DNA of 58,047 bases, taken from contig CAJEXL010000013.1 of NCBI GenBank assembly GCA_903994365.1, positions 1 to 58,047 on the forward strand. The letters are read 5' to 3'. The notes below the pieces were generated by a model. The model saw only the letters and a program-made list of their open reading frames with translations, ran no database searches and had not been told where the DNA came from. The DNA is from an uncultured Chlorobiaceae bacterium. GTDB taxonomy: Bacteria > Bacteroidota > Chlorobiia > Chlorobiales > Chlorobiaceae. Within the stretch, counting starts at the first letter, position 1. Each line of letters opens with the position of its first letter. Below are positions 44,284 to 53,160 of this stretch, one piece after another. Made by a program: the position numbers and the translations under genes.

Positions 44284-46974
44284 TCAGATTGAAATCTTCC
44301 TGAGAAATCTTTTTCTTATGACTAATTTTCTTAGCTCCTCCATCCCGAAAACAATAAATGGGGCGGAGAGAATCCATGGCCACACTTCGGCACCAAGCTC
44401 CCTGGTGTTGAAAAAGTGATGGAAAACAGGCAGGTAGATAATTGAAACAATAAAGAGAATTTCGAGCATGATGCCTGCTACGATCCAGGGATTGAATTTC
44501 GCAAGGAGACCAATCGCGCTCTGGCGGTTGGTCCGGCAGGCCATTACGTTTCCAATTTGCGAAAAAATAATGGTGGCAAGAAAAGCACCGGTCGCCTGAA
44601 AATAGAGTGATGAACTTGCAGGAAGCACCGCTCCCCACGACCAGCCGCCGCTGATAAGTACACTAAAAAAAACAAAAAATGAGATTGCGGACTCGATCGG
44701 ACCGAGGAATGCATAGCTTCTCAAGAAAGTTCCCATACTGACAAGTTGTTCATCTTCTGCTCTTGGGGGGCGAAGCATTGTGTCATACTCTGGGTGTTCG
44801 TTACCAAGCCCAATGGCTGGAAGCATGTCGGTAAAAAGATCAATGCTCAGTATCTGTACGACTGTAATCGGCAGTGGGATTGGAAAGAGAACGTAAGCGA
44901 TATAGGGAAGTATTTCAGGTATGTTGCTTGTCAAGACGTAGACAATGAATTTCCTGATGTTTTCATAAACACCCCGTCCCTCTTCGATAGCCTTGACAAT
45001 AGTCGCAAAATTATCGTCAAGAAGGATGATGTCAGAGGCATCCCTGGCAACATCGGTTCCGCGTAAACCCATAGCGATACCAATATCCGCACGCTTCAGT
45101 GCGGGTGCGTCATTGACCCCATCTCCTGTGACAGCAACTACTTCGCCCATCTGCTTCAGCACATTGACAATGGTAAGCTTTTGCTCAGGATCAATCCTTG
45201 CGAAAACAAGCTCGCGGCTTTGCAGCTCCCTGATCAGGGCATCTTCACTCATCGCAGCAAGCTCAGTACCCTCAATGACCCGGGGATTTTTCACGATACC
45301 GAGCTTACGGGCAATGTAGCTCACAGTTCCGGCCTTATCACCGCTCATGACAATAATGCGGATTCCAGCTTTTCTGCATGCTTCTACAGCTGCGGGAACT
45401 TCTGCTCTTGGTGGGTCAATCAGAGCTACAAGAGCAGCAAAAACCAGACGGTCAACTTCTGCCCCCGCCTCACCATCAGCCCTGAACCCCAATGCCAAAA
45501 CCCTGAATCCGTCAGCAGCATACTCTTCTGAACGTTTTTTCAGTTGCTCCCGTTCTTCTGACATCATGTTTCTGATCAATCCTTTTGTTAAAATGTCGCT
45601 GCATTTATCGAGGATGATCTCGGGTGCACCTTTTACGGCCATGTACAATGTCCCTTCATTTGTCTGCCAGGTTGACGACATGTACCTGGTTTCAGGATCA
45701 AAAGGCCTGCTTGATACCTGCTCAAATGCCAATCGAAGCTGCTCATATCCTGAACAGTACTCTACAAACTCGGCCATGGCAATTTCAGTCGGATCACCTT
45801 TGAAATTGATTTTTCCCTGCTCATCGCAGGTTACAATAACATCGTTGCAAAGTCCCATTATTCTGGTGAGATGGTGCGAAGTTGGATTGATACGATGTGC
45901 GATAAAATCGACGGATAATATTTCCTGGAAATCAAAGAAAAAAAATTCTGTTTGCAGCCGGTTCTGGGTCAAAGTACCAGTCTTGTCAGTGCAGATAACT
46001 GTGGTGCTACCAAGTGTTTCAACGGAGAGAATGTCCTTGACCACAGCATTGCGCTGACTCATTCTCATGGATGACTGTGTCAAGGCAAGGGTAACGGCAG
46101 GCAGAAGACCTTCAGGAACATTGGCCACAATAATACCAATTGCAAAAACCAGATTTGTCCAGAATGGGTTCCCAATAAGAAATCCGATTCCAAAAAAAAA
46201 GAGTCCAACTCCCATGGAGAGCCATGTGATCTTTCTGACAAAGTTTTTTAACTCTTTTTGCATAGGTGTCAGGTCGCTCGTCACCCGCTGAGAAAGCATA
46301 GATATCGAACCGATACTGGTCAATCGTCCCGTTCTCACCACCAAAAGCCGGCAACTTCCCTTGAGAACTGTTGATCCTGAAAAAAGCTTGCAAGATTTGG
46401 CGGCAATATTTTCAAGCGGGCTTTTTGTCACCGGCTGTGACTCTCCTGTCAGAATGGATTCATCAACCAGAAGACGAGCTGTTTCGAGTACAATCCCGTC
46501 AGCGGGAATCTTGTCCCCTTCCTGAATGAAAAGAATATCTCCAGGAACAATCTCTTTGGCTTCCAACATTATTTTCCGGCCATTGCGCAGGAGAACGACC
46601 ATTTTCGGGATATAGTTGAGAAAAGAGATCATCAGTTTCTCAACCTTGTAATTCTGCAAAAAAGAGACCAGAGCGTTAAGGACGACAACGGCAAAAAGGG
46701 CAATTCCTATGAGGTTATAACCGCTTTCGGGGCTAAAGGTGTCCGCAAAAAAAGCAAGAATGGAAGCGGAAAGCAGCAGCAGCGGAAAGAGTGCCTTAAA
46801 TTCCTGAAGCAACATCAGAAACGGAGATCTCGGTCGGTGAAACACAATCAGGTTTGGACCAAAAGATGCAAGCCTGAGTTTGGCTTCACTGTCACTCAAC
46901 CCCTGCTCCGATGATTTGAGAGCAAGGAAAACTTCCTCCCTCGATTTTTCATTCAATGCTTCAAAATCGGTCAT
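44284..46974 (-). CDS. P-type cation ATPase with Na,K-ATPase-like membrane motifs
   Basis: 896 residues from ATG at 46974. Actuator loop TGES (176-179), phosphorylation site CTDKTGTLTQN with D330, KGAPE nucleotide site, and TGDGVNDAPALK. The helix M4 motif is ANVPEGLL (about 285-291), and M5-M6 read LTSNIPEILPYIAY and SIDLFTDMLPAIGLGNEHPE. These are close to Na,K/H,K-ATPase (group IIC), not to SERCA (AAIPEGLP) or plant-type H pumps. Ten TM helices. It may export Na or exchange it for K, but ion choice cannot be read. Ribosome site AGGAGG fixes the start. An Hsp20 gene lies just upstream with its own terminator. Confidence 0.92.
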   Translation of the reverse strand: MTDFEALNEKSREEVFLALKSSEQGLSDSEAKLRLASFGPNLIVFHRPRSPFLMLLQEFKALFPLLLLSASILAFFADTFSPESGYNLIGIALFAVVVLNALVSFLQNYKVEKLMISFLNYIPKMVVLLRNGRKIMLEAKEIVPGDILFIQEGDKIPADGIVLETARLLVDESILTGESQPVTKSPLENIAAKSCKLFSGSTVLKGSCRLLVVRTGRLTSIGSISMLSQRVTSDLTPMQKELKNFVRKITWLSMGVGLFFFGIGFLIGNPFWTNLVFAIGIIVANVPEGLLPAVTLALTQSSMRMSQRNAVVKDILSVETLGSTTVICTDKTGTLTQNRLQTEFFFFDFQEILSVDFIAHRINPTSHHLTRIMGLCNDVIVTCDEQGKINFKGDPTEIAMAEFVEYCSGYEQLRLAFEQVSSRPFDPETRYMSSTWQTNEGTLYMAVKGAPEIILDKCSDILTKGLIRNMMSEEREQLKKRSEEYAADGFRVLALGFRADGEAGAEVDRLVFAALVALIDPPRAEVPAAVEACRKAGIRIIVMSGDKAGTVSYIARKLGIVKNPRVIEGTELAAMSEDALIRELQSRELVFARIDPEQKLTIVNVLKQMGEVVAVTGDGVNDAPALKRADIGIAMGLRGTDVARDASDIILLDDNFATIVKAIEEGRGVYENIRKFIVYVLTSNIPEILPYIAYVLFPIPLPITVVQILSIDLFTDMLPAIGLGNEHPEYDTMLRPPRAEDEQLVSMGTFLRSYAFLGPIESAISFFVFFSVLISGGWSWGAVLPASSSLYFQATGAFLATIIFSQIGNVMACRTNRQSAIGLLAKFNPWIVAGIMLEILFIVSIIYLPVFHHFFNTRELGAEVWPWILSAPFIVFGMEELRKLVIRKRFLRKISI

Positions 46975-46982
46975 AAACTTCA

Positions 46983-46988
46983 CCTCCT
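46983..46988 (-). promoter_or_regulatory. Strong ribosome binding site AGGAGG
   Basis: CCTCCT on the plus strand, 8 bases before ATG at 46974 of the P-type ATPase. This decides between that ATG and an in-frame GTG at 46983 that overlaps the site. Confidence 0.8.
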
Positions 46989-47028
46989 GGAGATAGGGAA
47001 GTGGTTAGTGGAGTCTAAAAATTAAAAA

Positions 47029-47051
47029 CACCCTCCGTTTTTCAGAGGGTG
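47029..47051 (-). terminator. Terminator after hsp20
   Basis: CACCCTC / GAGGGTG stem with a 9-base loop and T-rich 3' side (TGTTTTTAATTTTT) on the minus strand, 22 bases past the Hsp20 stop. Confidence 0.85.
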
Positions 47052-47073
47052 CTCCAAAAAGATGAGCCCGTTG

Positions 47074-47493
47074 TCAGTTAACGGGAATAGACTTCTCTGA
47101 TGTTTTGGTCGGCTCAACCTTGGGGATAACGACCTTGAGCACACCATTATCGTATTTCGCCTCAATTTTTTCAGTATTCACATTCTCACCGATGGTAAAA
47201 CTCCTGCTGAGACATCCCCATGAACGCTCAACACGGTGAAACCCTTTCTTCTTTTCCTCCTCACTCTGAGTTCTCTCTGCGCTGATGGAAAGAAGATCAT
47301 TGTCCATAGAGACCTTGATATCCTCTTTTTTAATGCCAGGCATGTCAGCCTCAATAAAAATGGAACTATCATTCTCACTGATGTCGACTTTAAAGGCTGG
47401 GGCAATCATTGAAGAGAAAAAAGGGGAGACTCTGTCGTTAAAAACATCCTCAAACATCTTCAACGGATCCCTTTTGTAAAGTGCTAATGACAT
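47074..47493 (-). CDS. Hsp20 small heat-shock protein
   Basis: 139 residues. Alpha-crystallin domain with EADMPGIKKEDIKVSMDND, HRVERSWGCLSRSFTI and the closing YDNGVLKVVIPK. The N-terminus MSLALYKRDPLKMFEDVFND is the usual flexible arm; the I-x-I/V-type tail is short (KSIPVN). It binds unfolding proteins under stress, independent of ATP. Single gene with its own terminator. Confidence 0.95.
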   Translation of the reverse strand: MSLALYKRDPLKMFEDVFNDRVSPFFSSMIAPAFKVDISENDSSIFIEADMPGIKKEDIKVSMDNDLLSISAERTQSEEEKKKGFHRVERSWGCLSRSFTIGENVNTEKIEAKYDNGVLKVVIPKVEPTKTSEKSIPVN

Positions 47494-47747
47494 GGCTGCA
47501 TCTCCTGTTTTATATGATTTGTATGGTTCAACCTCAACTCCAGTATAGAAAAAAATAAACGTATATCAGTGAGGAAAAATTCCCAATCGACACGCTTTAA
47601 GTATTTTTTTGTGATAAAGTTCCGTTTTATCAAGATCTTCCGGTAAAACCTCTTGCTGGAAATGGTAGGCAGGAAAAGAAATGGTGTCAACAATTACCGG
47701 CACAACTACATTTCTTTTGATGCATTGTGCCGATAGTATTGAGAGCG

Positions 47748-48143
47748 TCAGGAGAGGTTTCTTGGTACCTGCGACGAGTGATGGTGAAGAATGGGCCTTT
47801 CAAGCGAGAGATCTATCACAAACGTGAAGCGCGAGGGAAAGGAGAGTAGTACCTGATCGACCTCAAATTCAAAAGAGCAGATACCGCTCAGCGTATGCAG
47901 CTTCTCAGTAAGTGACTGTTTTCTGAGCGCCTTGTTGTGCAGACGTACCCCAAGACCTTCCCGTGTTGCAAGTTGCCCAAAATAATCCCTGACGCCTGCA
48001 GGCGATGTTACGGTGTGAGGCGAAAAGGTTGGGATAAGGACGGCAGATTCGTGATAAAGTTCGGCAATATCATCTGCATTTCCACTGCAAATTCTTGTAA
48101 CCCATTGAAAAAGAACATCTTCAGCCGTTTTATAATATGTCAT
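47748..48143 (-). CDS. SnoaL/DUF4440-like small protein
   Basis: 131 residues. The start TAEDVLFQWVTRICSGNADDIAELYHESAVLIPTF is the typical first helix and strand of the cone-shaped SnoaL-like/NTF2 fold (V-x-x-W-x-x-A-x-x-x-G-D-x-x-x-x-x-x-L-Y-x-x-D/E-A), followed by GVRDYFGQLA. Members serve as small enzymes or ligand-binding proteins. The C-terminal IDLSLERPILHHHSSQVPRN is less regular, with three His. No clear operon; the next gene upstream on the same strand starts at 49483 end 48248. Function unknown. Confidence 0.65.
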   Translation of the reverse strand: MTYYKTAEDVLFQWVTRICSGNADDIAELYHESAVLIPTFSPHTVTSPAGVRDYFGQLATREGLGVRLHNKALRKQSLTEKLHTLSGICSFEFEVDQVLLSFPSRFTFVIDLSLERPILHHHSSQVPRNLS

Positions 48144-48247
48144 GATATTTTTATTTTTTTGATCACAGTACTCTACCTTGTTAACAGATCAGCAGGTGAA
48201 TGGAAAAGTAACCAATTTTTGTTTTTTTCAGATACTGTTTTTTATCC

Positions 48248-49483
48248 CTACTTTGGTCGTAAAGCCTCCACCGGATTGAGATTTGCAGCTTTCCATGCAG
48301 GAAAAAGCCCGAAAGACACCCCGATTGCGGAACAGACAACCATAGAAACCGTAATCCATAACCAGGGAAAGAGCAGAGGAAGATTGAATTTCAGTGCAAC
48401 CACATTCCCGATTGCTGTGCCGATAATGGTACCGATTACTCCGCCAACGAGAGAGAGAAAAAGAGATTCAAGAAGAAACTGACGAAGAATGATTCCCTTG
48501 GGTGCTCCAACTGATTTTCTGATGCCAATCTCCCTTGTTCTCTCCGTAACACTGACGAGCATGATATTCATAATGCCGACACCAGCGGTCAAAAGCGCCA
48601 TGAAACTGATGATAAATGCCCCTGTACCAATTGCACGCTGTATCTCCCTGAAAGAGTCGATTAGTGACTCATTGGTTCTGATCTCAAAATCGTTGGTATC
48701 TTTGACTGTAAGCCCTCTCGCCAGCCTCATTGCTCCGATTGCACGATCTATGGCCTGAGGATAGTCTTTGCGTGAGAGCGCTTCAACGGTGATACTCAGA
48801 CTGCTCTTTTCATTGATATGATTGAGGTAACGGGTAATCGGAATAAGAACAAAGTTATCCTGACTCTGCCCGAAAGCTGCCCCTTTTTTATTAAAAACAC
48901 CGGCAATCGTGTAGACCTCGCCATTGATCTTCAGAGATTTATTCTGCGGATTTTCACCCGAGGGAAAGAGTGTGGCCGCAACTTCACTCCCAAGAACAAC
49001 CGTATTTCTGGAATACCGGATATCGGGTTCGGCAAGATTTCTGCCAAAGGCCACGATATAGCCACTTGATGCTGAAAAATTTTCATCTCCACCTGTGATG
49101 GTCACATCCGGATTGGTGGTCAAGTTAGCATATTTTGCCTGGTTGGCCATACTTGAAATCATGAAACCGATGTTGCGGCTTTTCGATTCCATGCTTTTTC
49201 TGAACAACAGCGCCTGCTGCCAGGTGATATCCTTGCGATTGGCATAGAGATTCCGGCTGTGACCGCTTCCAAACGTTGTGGCAGGATTTTTCTGAATCTG
49301 GAAGGTGTTGGCACCAAGGCTTGTCAGACCTGATTCGATGCTTTTGTCAATAGCGTCAAGGGCGGTCATTACCGCTATGATAGAAAATACCCCTACAGCA
49401 ACCCCCATGATGGTAAGCCATGACCGGAGCTTGTTCATCGTAAGCGAATAAATCGCCTGACTCATGGTTTCACGCAATAACAT
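48248..49483 (-). CDS. MacB/FtsX-type ABC permease, second copy
   Basis: 411 residues. N-terminal TM (LRSWLTIMGVAVGVFSIIAVMT), a MacB-type periplasmic core of about 220 residues, then three TM helices with RTREIGIRKSVGAPKGIIL between them and a C-terminal LNPVEALRPK. This is the permease half of a mechanotransmitting efflux ABC transporter. It is last in the minus-strand unit and starts 9 bases after the preceding permease, of which it is a diverged paralogue; the pair probably makes a heterodimer. Confidence 0.92.
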   Translation of the reverse strand: MLLRETMSQAIYSLTMNKLRSWLTIMGVAVGVFSIIAVMTALDAIDKSIESGLTSLGANTFQIQKNPATTFGSGHSRNLYANRKDITWQQALLFRKSMESKSRNIGFMISSMANQAKYANLTTNPDVTITGGDENFSASSGYIVAFGRNLAEPDIRYSRNTVVLGSEVAATLFPSGENPQNKSLKINGEVYTIAGVFNKKGAAFGQSQDNFVLIPITRYLNHINEKSSLSITVEALSRKDYPQAIDRAIGAMRLARGLTVKDTNDFEIRTNESLIDSFREIQRAIGTGAFIISFMALLTAGVGIMNIMLVSVTERTREIGIRKSVGAPKGIILRQFLLESLFLSLVGGVIGTIIGTAIGNVVALKFNLPLLFPWLWITVSMVVCSAIGVSFGLFPAWKAANLNPVEALRPK

Positions 49484-49491
49484 AAAAGCTC

Positions 49492-50760
49492 CTATTCATA
49501 ACGCAGCGAATCAGCCGGATCAAGTTTTGATGCGGTCACGGCAGGAGCAAGGCCGGATATGATTCCTGTAATGACCGAGACGGTAAGACTTGCAAAAACA
49601 AGGTCGAAAGAGAGTTGTATCGGAAAGGATGGTAAAAGCTGCCCGATGGCGAAGGTGATGAAAAGCGTTATACCCAGCCCTGTAACTCCGCCGATGAGGC
49701 ATATCATCACCGATTCTATAAGAAACTGCATGAGAATGGTCTGCCGTCTGGCACCAAGCGCCTTGCGAAGTCCGATCTCCCTGGTACGCTCCTTGACGCT
49801 GACAAAGGTGATGTTCATGATGCCGATAGCGCCCACAAAAAGCGACATGCCTGTTATGAAAATACCTGCGACGGCAATCCCGTTTTTGATGGGATCAAGC
49901 TGACTTTTGAACGCTCTCTGTTCGTTGATTGAAAAATCCTCCTCTTTGCCGGGCGTAATCCCGCGAATTCGTCTCATCATCCCAAGCAACTCCTCCTTTG
50001 CTTCGGTAACACGCGTCTGCTCTTTAATTTTTACCCTGATACTGGTGAACATGCTCTTGCCATACACCCGCTCAAAAGCGCCAAGCGGGACAATAATCTG
50101 ATTGTCAAAACTGAAAAGGCCAAGAAATTTCCCCTGTTTTCTGAAAATGCCGATAATGCGAAACTTTCGATTTTTAAGCTGAACAAATTTGCCAAGCGCT
50201 GGCTCATTTGGAAAGAGGCCTGAAGCAATATCGTCGCCAACAACGCCAACCATTTCATCGCTTGCCGCTTCTGCGGCTGTAAAAAAACGGCCAGAGGAGA
50301 GATCTCCGGAGGCGGTCTGCAGGTAGTTGTGGTTTGTGCCAAGCGCAAACACCTGTTCAAGATTACGGTCACGATATTTTGCCGATGCCTGATAGGTGGA
50401 GCTTTGAGGAACGGCTATGGCAAGCTCGGATCGAGGATTTGCAGTGATAACCCGATTGATCTGATCAGCATAAGTCGTCTTGATATCAGGCCGGTTCCGG
50501 TAACGCCACCATTGGCCCATGGTGCTCCACGACGATTTTTGAACATAGATAACATCATAGCCAAGCATGGCGAGGCTTTTGTCGAATCCCCGGTCAATAC
50601 CGTTGATCGCCGTTCCCATCATGGTAATGGCAACAATACCGATAATGACACCCAGCGCTGTGAGAAACGACCGTATCTTGTTCGCCCTGATCTGAAAGAG
50701 CGCCATTTTCAGGCTCTCTGTTGTTTCATAGCGAAACTGTCGGTTGGTCAGCTTCATCAT
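49492..50760 (-). CDS. MacB/FtsX-type ABC permease, first copy
   Basis: 422 residues. Same architecture as the following gene: TM1 (IRSFLTALGVIIGIVAITMM), periplasmic MacB core with a Trp-rich SSWSTMGQWWRYRN, three late TM helices, RTREIGLRKALGARRQTIL, and SKLDPADSLRYE at the end. The start ATG overlaps the stop of the TOPRIM-like gene (ATGA at 50757-50760), so translation is coupled to the embedded AAA-TOPRIM pair, not directly to its transporter partners. With the separate ATPase (52464-53156), adaptor and TolC it should form a tripartite exporter. Confidence 0.92.
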   Translation of the reverse strand: MMKLTNRQFRYETTESLKMALFQIRANKIRSFLTALGVIIGIVAITMMGTAINGIDRGFDKSLAMLGYDVIYVQKSSWSTMGQWWRYRNRPDIKTTYADQINRVITANPRSELAIAVPQSSTYQASAKYRDRNLEQVFALGTNHNYLQTASGDLSSGRFFTAAEAASDEMVGVVGDDIASGLFPNEPALGKFVQLKNRKFRIIGIFRKQGKFLGLFSFDNQIIVPLGAFERVYGKSMFTSIRVKIKEQTRVTEAKEELLGMMRRIRGITPGKEEDFSINEQRAFKSQLDPIKNGIAVAGIFITGMSLFVGAIGIMNITFVSVKERTREIGLRKALGARRQTILMQFLIESVMICLIGGVTGLGITLFITFAIGQLLPSFPIQLSFDLVFASLTVSVITGIISGLAPAVTASKLDPADSLRYE

Positions 50761-51311
50761 TCGTCCCTTGTCACTCTTTTGTATTCAAGACAAGCTGTTT
50801 GAAGAGAATCAGGAAAATTGTCCGGTGTTTTTTTTGTGGAGCATATTCTGCGCAACGAATCTGCTGCTGATTTGCAATCAGACTCTTTTTGCATTTTTTG
50901 ATAGACACTCTCCTCGTTGGTTTCATGACCATCGAGATAGTGTATCCATGTTTCAATATTTCTTTTTGGAATTATAAATGATACTCGTTCATGTTTCTCT
51001 CGTCGATTAATGTGTTGTTCCGAACATGTCGCCTCAAGTTTTTGCATTATTTGAGATACCGTTGAGATATCGGCATCAATAACGACAATCAAATCTGTTT
51101 TCGCCTTTGCCGTTCGTCCTCTTATAGCCTTGAGCTGATCTGGCAACTGTTTTCTGACAAATTGCTCACCAGAACCTTTACCTGAAGGATTTTTATTGAC
51201 TCTGACGGCATGATTTCCAATGCCTTCTGCTTTTTTCAGAAAATGTCGAACAAACACCTCCTGCTGTGTGTCTTCACAGATAATAATGACTTGTGAACTG
51301 TTTTTACTCAT
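50757..51311 (-). CDS. Small TOPRIM-like protein paired with AAA ATPase
   Basis: 184 residues from ATG at 51311 (MSKNSSQVIIICEDTQQEVF); the longer frame from 51329 runs inside the ATPase gene. A TOPRIM-type site is visible: strand plus acidic E13 in IIICEDTQQE, and DxD at D79/D81 in TDLIVVIDADIS; later PKRNIETWIHYLDG adds an acidic residue. This is the metal site arrangement of OLD-family nucleases and related defence effectors. Its ATG overlaps the upstream ATPase stop by 8 bases; its TGA overlaps the permease start. I do not recognise a named family with certainty. Predicted role: nuclease or nucleotide-acting partner of the ATPase. Confidence 0.65.
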   Translation of the reverse strand: MSKNSSQVIIICEDTQQEVFVRHFLKKAEGIGNHAVRVNKNPSGKGSGEQFVRKQLPDQLKAIRGRTAKAKTDLIVVIDADISTVSQIMQKLEATCSEQHINRREKHERVSFIIPKRNIETWIHYLDGHETNEESVYQKMQKESDCKSAADSLRRICSTKKTPDNFPDSLQTACLEYKRVTRDE

Positions 51312-52416
51312 GGAGCCACCCTCGCGCAATGAGTTCCGAGAGCGTTATGCCTTGTTCACCGGTTTCATGGATCTGCTGCATTCGGGTTGCCCCATTTGGG
51401 GATCGTTCAAACCAGCATCCTGAATCAGAGCCAAGATAGTTGATTATTTCAGGGTGGTGAGAGACAAGAATAGCCTGAATGTCACGTTCTTGGCAGATAT
51501 CCAACAATGTTCTTAACCATGGCTGGATTTCTGGTAAAGCAAGAAAATTTTCAGGTTCATCAATACAGAGGCAAGATTCTTTCTGATTAATGGAAAAGAG
51601 TAGTGTATAAAGCAAAATAATCATGCGTTGTCCGTCTGAAAGTTCTTTGAATTTATAGTAAATAAGTTCATCATTTTCAGAGGAGAATGCTACTTGTAAT
51701 GATTTTGTCTCTTCGCCTGACTCTTTCAGTCTGAAAGAGTGAAAGCCATCAATAATCGTTCTGAGTGCAGATGTCAATTCAAAAATACCAGCCTGATTTT
51801 CCTGTGAAAGGAAACGATACCATGAGGCAAAATTATCAGCACTGTTTGAAAGAAATTTTTCTTCACTTGTACTTTCACTCACCATTAACACCGGGTTTGG
51901 TCGTACAATAACCATAGAGCTTATCTGCTGTTTGAAGAGTGTCAGCAGTTGATTATCAGGTCGTGCCTGCAATGAGGCAAGACCGGACTGTGTCCAGTCG
52001 AACGGGTATTCAGGGCCTTTGGTGAAATCATCATGAAACAGACGGGCTGTGCCATTTTCAAATTCAAAAAGAGGATTTCCGTCAACGGATAATTGCTCCC
52101 GTTGTACCCGACAGAGCTGCTTGTGGTTGTTATGTTCGATAATAAGTTTGTAATGGTACAATCTGTTCAGCACAGCAACTTTTAATTCAAAATGCTGAAG
52201 CGGAGTTGTTTGCCATTTTGTAAGGGTATCTGATGAAAATATTTTTGTCAACACCGACCGATCAATTCCGGTAATAAACATCTGAAGTTTTGAGAGTACT
52301 TCAAATACTGTTGATTTTCCTGAACCATTACCACCAAGAATCAAATTGATGTTTTGTATTGGCAAGGTGAAATTGACCAAGCACTTATAATTATTAACGT
52401 AGAGTTCCTGTAACAT
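51304..52416 (-). CDS. AAA/ABC-type ATPase (OLD/RecF-like) of a two-gene cassette
   Basis: 370 residues. Walker A GGNGSGKST at 28-36, ABC-like signature FKELSDGQRMIILLYTLLF, Walker B CLCIDEPENFLALPEIQPWL (D286/E287), and a His-switch VSHHPEIINYL (319-326). No TM or transporter features: this is a RecF/SMC-like AAA_21-type ATPase as in OLD, Septu, PARIS and AbiL-type defence proteins. The insert between Walker A and signature is about 220 residues with no coiled coil. It starts 47 bases after the exporter ATPase gene and overlaps the TOPRIM-like gene by 8 bases. Function as a phage-defence sensor is inferred from the family. Confidence 0.85.
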   Translation of the reverse strand: MLQELYVNNYKCLVNFTLPIQNINLILGGNGSGKSTVFEVLSKLQMFITGIDRSVLTKIFSSDTLTKWQTTPLQHFELKVAVLNRLYHYKLIIEHNNHKQLCRVQREQLSVDGNPLFEFENGTARLFHDDFTKGPEYPFDWTQSGLASLQARPDNQLLTLFKQQISSMVIVRPNPVLMVSESTSEEKFLSNSADNFASWYRFLSQENQAGIFELTSALRTIIDGFHSFRLKESGEETKSLQVAFSSENDELIYYKFKELSDGQRMIILLYTLLFSINQKESCLCIDEPENFLALPEIQPWLRTLLDICQERDIQAILVSHHPEIINYLGSDSGCWFERSPNGATRMQQIHETGEQGITLSELIARGWLHE

Positions 52417-52463
52417 GGCCTATTGTGTTTATGAGCATTACTCTTTGCATTTGTCAAGTTACT

Positions 52464-53156
52464 TCATCGCCTTTCATCGCTTTCTATTTTTCCGTCACGA
52501 AGCCGGATGATACGGCGTGTATAATGGGCAATGTCCTCTTCATGGGTGATGAGGATGATGGTGTTTCCTGCCTCGGATAACGCTCCAAAGATATTCATGA
52601 TATCGTGGCTGGTGGCTGTATCAAGATTACCTGTTGGTTCGTCCGCAAGGATGATAGAAGGATTGTTGATAAGAGCGCGTGCAATAGCTACCCTCTGAAT
52701 CTGACCACCCGAGAGTTCGGATGGTTTATGCTTGATTCGGTCGCCAAGTCCCACGTTGACAAGCGCTTTTGCAGCACGCTCTTCACGCTCCTCAGGGGCA
52801 ACTCCGGCATAGATCAGCGGCAGTTCAACGTTACGCAGGCAGTTGAGGCGGGGGAGGAGATTGAAGGTCTGAAACACAAATCCGATCTCCTTGTTGCGGA
52901 TTCGCGCAAGTTCATCATCATCCATCTCGGCTACACTCTGCCCATTAAGCTCATAGAGACCAGATGTTGGGGTATCAAGACAGCCAAGAATGTTCATAAG
53001 CGTTGACTTGCCACTCCCCGAGGGGCCCATAATGGCCGTATAGTCATTCTGCCCAAACTCAAGGTTGATTGAGTCGAGCGCCCGGACAGTCTGATCGCCC
53101 ATCTCATAGAATTTGCAGAGCGACTGCATGGTGATGATTGATGGTCTGTTAATCAC
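52464..53156 (-). CDS. LolD/MacB-type ABC transporter ATPase
   Basis: About 231 residues from GTG at 53156, which lies just after the adaptor stop and keeps the first strand ([17 protein letters not shown]); ATG at 53129 is the fallback. The frame is open further back but there overlaps the adaptor gene. Walker [11 protein letters not shown]-loop [10 protein letters not shown], signature [15 protein letters not shown], Walker [13 protein letters not shown], His-switch ITHEEDIA. It drives the FtsX-type permeases encoded 1.7 kb downstream; the AAA-TOPRIM pair lies between. Usually this gene abuts its permease. Confidence 0.95.
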   Translation of the reverse strand: MINRPSIITMQSLCKFYEMGDQTVRALDSINLEFGQNDYTAIMGPSGSGKSTLMNILGCLDTPTSGLYELNGQSVAEMDDDELARIRNKEIGFVFQTFNLLPRLNCLRNVELPLIYAGVAPEEREERAAKALVNVGLGDRIKHKPSELSGGQIQRVAIARALINNPSIILADEPTGNLDTATSHDIMNIFGALSEAGNTIILITHEEDIAHYTRRIIRLRDGKIESDERR

Positions 53157-53160
53157 AGGG

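Noticed and set aside
45347..46057. 236-codon plus-strand frame
   Set aside because: Antisense to the P-type ATPase; Ser/Ala-rich shadow.
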